Of a stretch of DNA of 29,390 bases, positions 24,188-29,390 are shown piece after piece. Below the pieces are notes generated by a model. That model searched no databases, had not been told where the DNA came from, and saw only the letters and a program-made list of their open reading frames with translations. The position numbers and the translations under genes were made by a program. How positions within the stretch are numbered: position 1 is the stretch's first letter; each line of letters opens with the position of its first letter. The stretch comes from Thomasclavelia sp. (GTDB taxonomy: Bacteria > Bacillota_I > Bacilli_A > Erysipelotrichales > Erysipelotrichaceae): positions 1 through 29,390 of the forward strand of contig JAHHTG010000006.1 in the NCBI GenBank assembly GCA_020024765.1. The letters are read 5' to 3'.

Positions 24188-25519
24188 TTATAGTCCAAAT
24201 AAGATAACTGCAACATTAAAGTAAATTAAGATTGAGCAGCAATCGGCAATTGTTGTGATTAATGGTGAAGCCATAATCGCTGGATCGATATTTAATTTTT
24301 CAGCAATCATTGGCAAGATGCAACCAAGTGATTTAGCTAACATAACTGTAAAGATTAATGTCACACCAATTAAAATAGCAAGCAATGGATTATGATATTG
24401 AATCATGATACGTGCACCATTGACAATCGCTAGAATAATACCAACAAGTATCGCAATTCTGATTTCCTTAAACCATACTTTTGCCACATCTTTAAGTTCA
24501 ATTTCTTTAGTAGCTAGACCACGAATAATCATTGTGGAAGACTGAGAACCACAGTTACCACCCGTATCCATCAACATCGGAATAAAACTAACTAAGATTG
24601 GTAATGATGCAAAAGCATCTTGATAATGTGTAATAATCATACCTGTTACAGTAGATGACAACATTAACACTAATAACCACACAATACGATTCTTTGTATG
24701 TTCAAAAACTGAAGTCTTGAAATATGAATCTTCACTTGGCGACATAGCGGCCATGATTTCGAAGTCTTCTTCACTTTCTTCGCTCATGACATCCATGGCA
24801 TCATCGACTGTAATAATACCAACTAAGCGATCCTCAGTATCAACAACCGGCATCGCTAAGAAGTCGTATTTATCAAATGCATATACAACATCTTCTCGAT
24901 CATCCGATGTTTTAACTTTAATAACTTGATCTTCCATAAAATCTTTAATCATGGTTGATTTATCGTGGAAAATCATATCTTTAACAGTAGTTACACCGAC
25001 AAGTTTTCTTTTTTCATCTACAACATAGCATGTATAAATTGTTTCTTTTTTACTACCAATCTCACGAATACGATCAAAAGCTTCACTAACAGTCATATTA
25101 ACTGTTAAATCCACGAATTCTGTAGTCATGATACTACCAGCAGAGTCTTCCGGATATTTTAATACTTCATTAATGACTTTGCGTTTTGATGCATCTGTAT
25201 TCTTTAAAATCTTCTTAACTAAATTTGCAGGCAACTCACTGATTAGGTCGACGGCATCATCAACGAATAATTGTTTGGTAATTTCTTGAATTTCTTCATT
25301 CGTTAAAGCTGAAATTAAACGTTCTTGCGTATCATTTTCCATACGTGAAAAAACGTCTGCTGCAATATCCTTGTCTAGCAATCTAAAGATAATCGCTACA
25401 TCTTCCTTTGACAATTCATCTAGAATTTCTGAGATATCAGCTTCATTTAAGTCATTAACGACTAATTTTAGTTGATGATATTGTTTATTATTAATTAATT
25501 CAATAATTTTGTCTAACAT
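24188..25519 (-). CDS. mgtE: Magnesium transporter MgtE
   Basis: A 443-residue Mg2+ channel/transporter. The order is a cytosolic N domain of acidic helical repeats (about 1-130), a CBS pair (about 135-260, with KLVGVTTVKDMIF and LVGIITVDDAMDVM), a plug helix, and five transmembrane helices from about 285. The pore region carries LMDTGGNCGSQSSTMIIRGLA and the helix ending TIADCCSILIYF. In known MgtE proteins Mg2+ bound to the N and CBS domains closes the pore. The ATG at 25519 has AAGGAG 6 bases upstream, inside the end of a 34-codon leader ORF. Confidence 0.96.
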   Translation of the reverse strand: MLDKIIELINNKQYHQLKLVVNDLNEADISEILDELSKEDVAIIFRLLDKDIAADVFSRMENDTQERLISALTNEEIQEITKQLFVDDAVDLISELPANLVKKILKNTDASKRKVINEVLKYPEDSAGSIMTTEFVDLTVNMTVSEAFDRIREIGSKKETIYTCYVVDEKRKLVGVTTVKDMIFHDKSTMIKDFMEDQVIKVKTSDDREDVVYAFDKYDFLAMPVVDTEDRLVGIITVDDAMDVMSEESEEDFEIMAAMSPSEDSYFKTSVFEHTKNRIVWLLVLMLSSTVTGMIITHYQDAFASLPILVSFIPMLMDTGGNCGSQSSTMIIRGLATKEIELKDVAKVWFKEIRIAILVGIILAIVNGARIMIQYHNPLLAILIGVTLIFTVMLAKSLGCILPMIAEKLNIDPAIMASPLITTIADCCSILIYFNVAVILFGL

Positions 25520-25522
25520 GAT

Positions 25523-25627
25523 TTACTCCTTCTCTATTTTTTTAAATATCAAAGGCATAACACGTTCTCGGGTAGTACGAATATTATGCCTATCTATAAT
25601 ACTCGGACCAGGCTGTAAACTATTCAC
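25523..25627 (-). CDS. Candidate leader peptide upstream of mgtE
   Basis: A 34-codon ORF starting at GTG (25625-25627) with a strong ribosome-binding site, GGGGAGG, 7 bases upstream, and ending in TAA 3 bases before the mgtE ATG, in the same frame. The peptide starts MNSLQPGPSIIDRH, has an Arg/Thr-rich middle (five Arg among residues 13-22, counting Arg13, 17, 20 and 22 securely) and ends IFKKIEKE. Two prolines flank a glycine at residues 6-8. The last codons contain the mgtE ribosome-binding site, so translation would be coupled. I do not recognise the peptide. It could be a regulatory leader peptide or merely an open stretch within a structured leader RNA. Confidence 0.5.
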   Translation of the reverse strand: MNSLQPGPSIIDRHNIRTTRERVMPLIFKKIEKE

Positions 25628-25653
25628 ACTACCACCTCCCCTATTTAACATCC
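25528..25653 (-). promoter_or_regulatory. Candidate switching leader RNA of mgtE
   Basis: The leader can form three competing helices. P1 pairs GGTAGTGTGAATA (25621-25633) with TATTCGTACTACC (25571-25583): 13 bp with two G-U pairs, covering the leader GTG. P3 pairs CGAGTATTAT (25596-25605) with ATAATATTCG (25578-25587). P2 pairs AGGCATAA (25584-25591) with TTATGCCT (25553-25560). P3 shares bases with both others, and P1 with P2 would be a pseudoknot. It does not show the M-box (ykoK) conserved sequences I know. Confidence 0.5.
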
Positions 25654-25659
25654 TTTATA

Positions 25660-25665
25660 ATTATA
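25660..25665 (-). promoter_or_regulatory. Candidate -10 box of mgtE
   Basis: On the minus strand TATAAT lies about 33 bases before the leader GTG, which would start the transcript near 25653. No clear -35 box is 16-18 bases upstream, so an activator or weak promoter is possible. Confidence 0.45.
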
Positions 25666-25711
25666 GACCAATTGCCTTCCTTTTGTGGCATTTTTTCGTT
25701 ACAATTTGATT

Positions 25712-26518
25712 ATGTTAGATATTAAATTATTAATCTTTGATATTGATGGGACTCTCATCAAAAATAAGTCAGAATATATCGATGAAGCCACCATTAAAGC
25801 TTTAAAGGAAGCTTCCAAAAATGGCTATAAAGAAATCATCGCGACCGGTCGATGCAGTTACTTTATTCCAAATATCATCAAAAATAATTTTGATAATGCG
25901 GATTACTATATCACCATTAATGGTGCCCTTATCACTAATGGCAAGATGGAAACACTAGTTAAACATCCAATTAATCTTGATCAATTCAATAAAGCTTTAG
26001 AATTAGCTGATAAGTATGATGTAGCTCTTGCTTATAAATTCGAAGATGCCGTTGTCATTTATCGTTCTTATAAAGAATTTATCGAAATCTATACTCATGG
26101 TGTTGAACATCCTAGCATCTTAATTGATAATACACAAAATCGCGATTATCATTTGTCGCATGGTATGCCGATGGGGATTTTCATTATTGGTGAAGACGAT
26201 ATATTAAAAGCGATGTCGCAAGAATGCAATAACGTGAACTGGGTTTATGCCTATGCTCGCGCTATGGAAGCCTTTGACTTTGGTGTATCTAAAGCTGAAG
26301 CTATTAAATCATTATTACAAACATTAAATTTAAATCCTTCAAACATTATGACTTTCGGTGATGGTGAAAATGACATTGAAATGTTAGAACTAGCTGGAAT
26401 CGGAGTGGCAATGGGCAATGCACAAGATTATGTCAAAACTCACGCTGATTTTGTGACTCTTGATTGTGATAAAGGTGGTATCTCATATGCCCTTAAACAT
26501 TTTAAAATTATTGACTAA
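25712..26518 (+). CDS. Cof-type HAD-IIB phosphatase
   Basis: A 268-residue haloacid dehalogenase-superfamily hydrolase, probably a cytosolic sugar-phosphate or nucleotide phosphatase. Motif I is FDIDGTL (Asp nucleophile), motif II is ATGR, motif III is the Lys in FGVSKAEAIKSLL and motif IV is FGDGENDIEML. The C2B cap lies between motifs II and III. The ATG at 25712 matches the family's start, but no ribosome-binding site precedes it; TACAAT at 25700-25705 would place the transcript start at or next to the ATG, hinting at leaderless translation. A GTG nine codons upstream is in frame but also lacks a site. The substrate is unknown. Confidence 0.9.
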   Translation: MLDIKLLIFDIDGTLIKNKSEYIDEATIKALKEASKNGYKEIIATGRCSYFIPNIIKNNFDNADYYITINGALITNGKMETLVKHPINLDQFNKALELADKYDVALAYKFEDAVVIYRSYKEFIEIYTHGVEHPSILIDNTQNRDYHLSHGMPMGIFIIGEDDILKAMSQECNNVNWVYAYARAMEAFDFGVSKAEAIKSLLQTLNLNPSNIMTFGDGENDIEMLELAGIGVAMGNAQDYVKTHADFVTLDCDKGGISYALKHFKIID

Positions 26519-26544
26519 AAAACGTTCCCGAAAAGGGAACGTTT
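26515..26544. terminator. Bidirectional terminator between HAD and transketolase genes
   Basis: A 10-bp perfect stem, AAACGTTCCC (26520-26529) and GGGAACGTTT (26535-26544), has a GAAAA loop. T-rich tails follow on both strands, with six T on the minus strand. It lies between two convergent units. Confidence 0.93.
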
Positions 26545-26567
26545 ATTTTATGTATATTGATTATGGA

Positions 26568-27491
26568 TTAAAGAACTTCTTTAACTCTTTGATAAACTGA
26601 TTCAGCATTTAAACCATATTTATCTAGAACAGCGTGCATACTGCCACTTTCACCAAATGTATCATTGACACCATATGGGAATAGACGTGTGCAATTCTCT
26701 TGGACAAGAACTTCAGCTAATGCACTATATAAACCACCGATAACATTGTGTTCTTCAAGCGCGAAACAAATATCATGTTCCTTAGCTAAAGCCTTAACGC
26801 CTTCAACATCTAATGGTTTTAAGCATGATACGTTAACAACAGTAATATCTAAGCCTTCAGCTTTGAACATGTCTTTAACTTTTAAAGCTTCTTGAACCAT
26901 TAAACCAGTTGCGAATAAGCAAACTTTTGTACCTTTGTTTAAAACACGAACTTTACCAATTTCAAATGTTGAGTTTTCATCAAAGACATCTTCAACTTTT
27001 CCACGGCCCATGCGTACGTAACATGGTCCTTCAATTGATGCAACGTGGCGAATAATCGCTTTTGTTTCATAATAATCACAAGGACTATAAACTTGCATAT
27101 TAGGAAGTGAACGCATAATTGCAAGATCTTCAATAGCTTGGTGAGATGCACCATCTTCGCCAACACTTAAACCAGCGTGAGTCGCACAAACTTTAACATC
27201 TAATCGTGGATAGCAAATTGAGTTACGGATAATTTCAAAAGCACGGCCTGCCGCAAACACAGCAAATGAAGAAGCAAAGACCTTCTTACCACTAGCTGCT
27301 AGACCTGCTGCCATACCCATCATATTGCATTCAGCAATACCGGCATTAAAGTGACGTTCAGGAGCTACTTTCTTCAATAAAGCTGTTTTTGTAGAACCAG
27401 ATAAGTCTGCATCTAATGCTACAACATTCGGATTTTCTTGAGCTAATTCAGCTAATGCTTCACCATAAGCAACACGAGTTTCATGTAACAT
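26568..27491 (-). CDS. Transketolase C-terminal subunit
   Basis: A 307-residue subunit carrying the pyrimidine-binding and C-terminal domains of a two-subunit transketolase. The catalytic glutamate is Glu54 in NAGIAECNMMGMAAGLA. SVGEDGASHQAIEDLAIMRSLPNM and the C-terminal LEEHNVIGGLYSAL are family features. Together with its partner it would move two-carbon units in the non-oxidative pentose phosphate pathway. Its ATG overlaps the stop of the N-terminal subunit (TAATG at 27491). A DXP-synthase-like role is less likely given the partner's sequence. Confidence 0.94.
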   Translation of the reverse strand: MLHETRVAYGEALAELAQENPNVVALDADLSGSTKTALLKKVAPERHFNAGIAECNMMGMAAGLAASGKKVFASSFAVFAAGRAFEIIRNSICYPRLDVKVCATHAGLSVGEDGASHQAIEDLAIMRSLPNMQVYSPCDYYETKAIIRHVASIEGPCYVRMGRGKVEDVFDENSTFEIGKVRVLNKGTKVCLFATGLMVQEALKVKDMFKAEGLDITVVNVSCLKPLDVEGVKALAKEHDICFALEEHNVIGGLYSALAEVLVQENCTRLFPYGVNDTFGESGSMHAVLDKYGLNAESVYQRVKEVL

Positions 27492-28315
27492 TATAGAGCC
27501 TCCTTAATCTTAGCTAATTCTTCTTTAGCAAGTTTGTATTCTTCTTCTTTTGGTGCTACACCATGCCATTTATAGTTATCTTCCATGAAAGATACACCCT
27601 TACCCTTAACAGTGTGGGCAATGATAGCAGTTGGTTGACCACTTGTATGTTTAAATTCTTCAAATGCTTTGGCAATTGATTCGAAATCATGACCATCACA
27701 TTCAACCGTCTTTAGACCGAATGCTTCGAACTTGTCTTTATGAGGTCCTGGATTCATGACATCTTCAATACGTCCATCAATTTGTAAATGGTTAAGATCA
27801 AGAATAACGCATAAGTTATCTAGATGATAATGAGCCGCAGCCATTAACGCTTCCCAAACAAGACCTTCTTGGCTTTCACCATCACCAATTAAGGCAAAGA
27901 CACGTTTATCACTACCATCAAGTTTATTAGCTAAGGCCATACCAACAGCCGCACTAATACCTTGGCCTAAAGATCCAGTTGACATATCAACACCAGCTAC
28001 ATAGTTCATATTAGGATGACCTTGTAGATTTGAATTAATACGTCTGAAAGATTTTAAATCTTCACCTAGTAAGTTACGTTCGTGTAAAGTTGCGTATAAT
28101 GCAGGGCTTGCATGTCCTTTAGATAAGACAAAACGATCACGATTAGTTGAGTTAAGGTTATCTTCATTGATATCCATGACTTCAAAGTATAGATAAGTTA
28201 ATACATCAGTTGCAGATAAAGAACCCCCGATATGACCGCTTTGAGCATTGTAGACCATATCAATAATATTCTCACGAATATTACATGCATGTCTCTTAAG
28301 TTCAATTAATTCCAT
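27491..28315 (-). CDS. Transketolase N-terminal subunit
   Basis: A 274-residue thiamine-diphosphate-binding subunit. SKGHASPALYATL (residues 65-77) and the ThDP motif GDGESQEG (144-151) with Asn175 (DLNHLQIDG) are clear, and VDMSTGSLGQGIS is typical. Split transketolases of this kind occur in archaea and many Firmicutes. The start follows AAAGGAGATTAT. It is the first gene of the pair and is translationally coupled to the C-terminal subunit. Confidence 0.95.
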   Translation of the reverse strand: MELIELKRHACNIRENIIDMVYNAQSGHIGGSLSATDVLTYLYFEVMDINEDNLNSTNRDRFVLSKGHASPALYATLHERNLLGEDLKSFRRINSNLQGHPNMNYVAGVDMSTGSLGQGISAAVGMALANKLDGSDKRVFALIGDGESQEGLVWEALMAAAHYHLDNLCVILDLNHLQIDGRIEDVMNPGPHKDKFEAFGLKTVECDGHDFESIAKAFEEFKHTSGQPTAIIAHTVKGKGVSFMEDNYKWHGVAPKEEEYKLAKEELAKIKEAL

Positions 28316-28338
28316 ATAATCTCCTTTATTTCACTAAT

Positions 28339-28347
28339 ATTCTAACA
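28339..28347 (-). promoter_or_regulatory. Candidate promoter of the transketolase pair
   Basis: On the minus strand TGTTAGAAT is an extended -10 element (TGn plus TAGAAT) about 24 bases before the ATG. No convincing -35 is present. It lies just after the degV terminator. Confidence 0.4.
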
Positions 28348-28371
28348 TACTCGTTTTAATATTTGAGTACT

Positions 28372-28396
28372 AAAAAACTCAGTTTTCACTGAGTTT
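28372..28396 (-). terminator. Terminator of degV
   Basis: An 8-bp stem, AAACTCAG (28375-28382) with CTGAGTTT (28389-28396), has a 6-base loop and ends on the minus strand in six T (CTGAGTTTTTTAG). It overlaps the degV stop codon. Confidence 0.9.
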
Positions 28397-29219
28397 ATTT
28401 TTCGAACGCAATGATAATGCCGCCTTTTTCAGCATAGAAACTGCATAAGCCACCACATGAGCCCACTTTAACTATCGCTTCTGGGAAAGTGCCATGAATC
28501 TTATTAACCATTTCCTCGGCTGCATTTTCATTAAAACATGTATCAATATAAACACGACCACCTTTATAGCCAAGTGCTTGCATATCTTCAAACATTTTAT
28601 TTAATGCACGTTTTTCGCCTTTAATTTTAAATTTGGCTTGGATAGCACCACCATCAGAACCACCAATAATTCTAATACCCAATAGTCCGGCCCCACTTGC
28701 AACAATTTTCGATACACGGCCATTATTTGCAAGATTATTAAGTGATTCTAACGAATAAAGAATGTCGGTTTGGCCTTTATAATTTTCAACAGTTGCAACT
28801 GTATCTTCAAAACTCATACCACTTTCAACACATTCTTTAATTTTATCAACCATCATCTTCATGGTTGGACCTGTTGATAATGTATCAAACATATATGCTT
28901 TACGATCAGGATGGGCATCTAAATATTGTTCAACAGCTAAACGACCGGCATTATAACTACCAGATAGTTTCGAAGAGATTGCGAGCGCAAAGACATTTTC
29001 GCTCTCCCCAAATGCTTCTAAATATTCGGCCACATTCGGACACGATGTTTTTGATTTTCCTTTGTAAGAGGCCATATATTCAGCCATCTTACGTACATCA
29101 AGATTAATGTCATCTTCAAATTCACATTCATCAGTCATGATTTTCAAAGGAACTGAAATAATTCCTTCTTCATGTACAAGATTTGCAGATGAATCGACTA
29201 CAATTCGATATTCCATCAT
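28395..29219 (-). CDS. DegV family fatty-acid-binding protein
   Basis: A 274-residue DegV protein. The N-terminus YRIVVDSSANL, LAISSKLSGSYNAGRLA and LYSLESLNNLANNGRVS match the family. In some Firmicutes such proteins (FakB) bind a fatty acid and present it to the kinase FakA for entry into phospholipid synthesis. No fakA is nearby, so whether this one is a working FakB is open. Two ATG codons in a row could start it; AAGG lies upstream. The gene stands alone between two terminators. Confidence 0.92.
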   Translation of the reverse strand: MMEYRIVVDSSANLVHEEGIISVPLKIMTDECEFEDDINLDVRKMAEYMASYKGKSKTSCPNVAEYLEAFGESENVFALAISSKLSGSYNAGRLAVEQYLDAHPDRKAYMFDTLSTGPTMKMMVDKIKECVESGMSFEDTVATVENYKGQTDILYSLESLNNLANNGRVSKIVASGAGLLGIRIIGGSDGGAIQAKFKIKGEKRALNKMFEDMQALGYKGGRVYIDTCFNENAAEEMVNKIHGTFPEAIVKVGSCGGLCSFYAEKGGIIIAFEK

Positions 29220-29245
29220 TTACCTTGCCTTTCTATCCCCTAATC

Positions 29246-29251
29246 ATTATA
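29246..29251 (-). promoter_or_regulatory. Candidate -10 box of degV
   Basis: On the minus strand TATAAT lies 26 bases before the degV ATG and right after the terminator of the preceding gene. The -35 region is T-rich with no good match. Confidence 0.45.
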
Positions 29252-29263
29252 AACCAAATTAAT

Positions 29264-29290
29264 TTAAAAAAGGAGATTATTAATCTCCTT
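29264..29290 (-). terminator. Terminator of the ABC-transporter gene
   Basis: AAGGAGATTA and TAATCTCCTT (29270-29290) form a perfect palindrome, folding as at least an 8-bp stem. On the minus strand seven T follow. It lies 8 bases past the partial ATPase gene's stop codon. Confidence 0.92.
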
Positions 29291-29298
29291 CATATTTT

Positions 29299-29390
29299 CT
29301 ATAGATTAACAAGCACGCCGTCTTTTAGAATTAGTCTTTGGTCAGACATTACAGAAACTAAATCTGAGTGTGTAACGACAATAACTGTCT
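29299..29390 (-). CDS. ABC transporter ATP-binding protein, C-terminal end (partial)
   Basis: The last 30 codons of a gene entering from the right edge, ending in TAG at 29299-29301. The visible protein has TVIVVTHSDLVSVMSD followed by QRLILKDGVLVNL. The run VVTHS is the H-loop (switch histidine) region and RLILKDG the following strand, as in MacB/LolD-type exporter ATPases. The Walker motifs lie outside the window, so the substrate and subfamily cannot be given. Confidence 0.75.
   Translation of the reverse strand, partial: TVIVVTHSDLVSVMSDQRLILKDGVLVNL

Noticed and set aside
25528..25653. M-box (ykoK) magnesium riboswitch before mgtE
   Set aside because: I looked for the conserved M-box segments around GUUAGGUGAGGCUCC and found none. 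The region is also shorter than an M-box.
25509..25709. Plus-strand ORF of 66 codons across the mgtE leader
   Set aside because: It runs antisense to mgtE's start and leader, has no ribosome-binding site and no recognisable protein features.
26568..28315. Split transketolase as a frameshifted full-length gene
   Set aside because: Both parts have complete domains and a TAATG junction, and two-subunit transketolases are common, so this is not a broken gene.

Overview
The window is about 29 kb of low-GC chromosome from a Firmicutes-type bacterium. Small ribosomal operons with GGAGG ribosome-binding sites, a Bacillus-type boxA in the rRNA leader, zinc-type S14 and L36, a four-cysteine adenylate kinase and an ECF transporter operon ending in truA all point there. 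The absence of rpmD (L30) from an otherwise complete S10-spc-alpha cluster recalls Mollicutes and Erysipelotrichia, and I lean towards the latter. This placement is inference; no search was run. I see no mobile element, CRISPR array, tRNA or broken gene.

Layout, left to right. 1-665: the 5' end of a 16S rRNA gene on the minus strand, its leader and its promoter. 666-4018: a minus-strand run, azlC-azlD-MATE-pfkB kinase, with transport genes first and a sugar or nucleoside kinase last, reading towards the rRNA promoter. 4075-18437: a 29-gene operon on the minus strand, from a structured leader before rpsJ to a strong terminator after rplQ. It encodes ribosomal proteins of both subunits, RNA polymerase alpha, SecY, Adk, methionine aminopeptidase and IF1. 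18306-18737: a divergent intergenic region with the S10 leader, AT-rich repeats and a plus-strand promoter.

18738-20829 (plus): a zinc-dependent phospholipase C-like protein overlapping a UMF1-type MFS transporter. They converge on the ecfA1-ecfA2-ecfT-truA operon (20869-24048, minus) at a shared terminator. That ECF-truA block usually follows rplQ in Firmicutes but here lies on the other side of the S10 cluster. 24188-25627 (minus): the magnesium transporter gene mgtE, preceded by an in-frame 34-codon leader ORF laid over mutually exclusive RNA helices. 25712-26518 (plus): a HAD phosphatase. 26568-28315 (minus): a two-subunit transketolase. 28395-29219 (minus): a DegV fatty-acid-binding protein. 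The right edge holds the last codons of an ABC-transporter ATPase.

Most genes are ordinary core functions. The best candidate for something undescribed is the mgtE leader at about 25520-25655. Next come the structured leader before rpsJ and the terminator-like hairpin just before ecfA1. All three are read from sequence alone and are untested.
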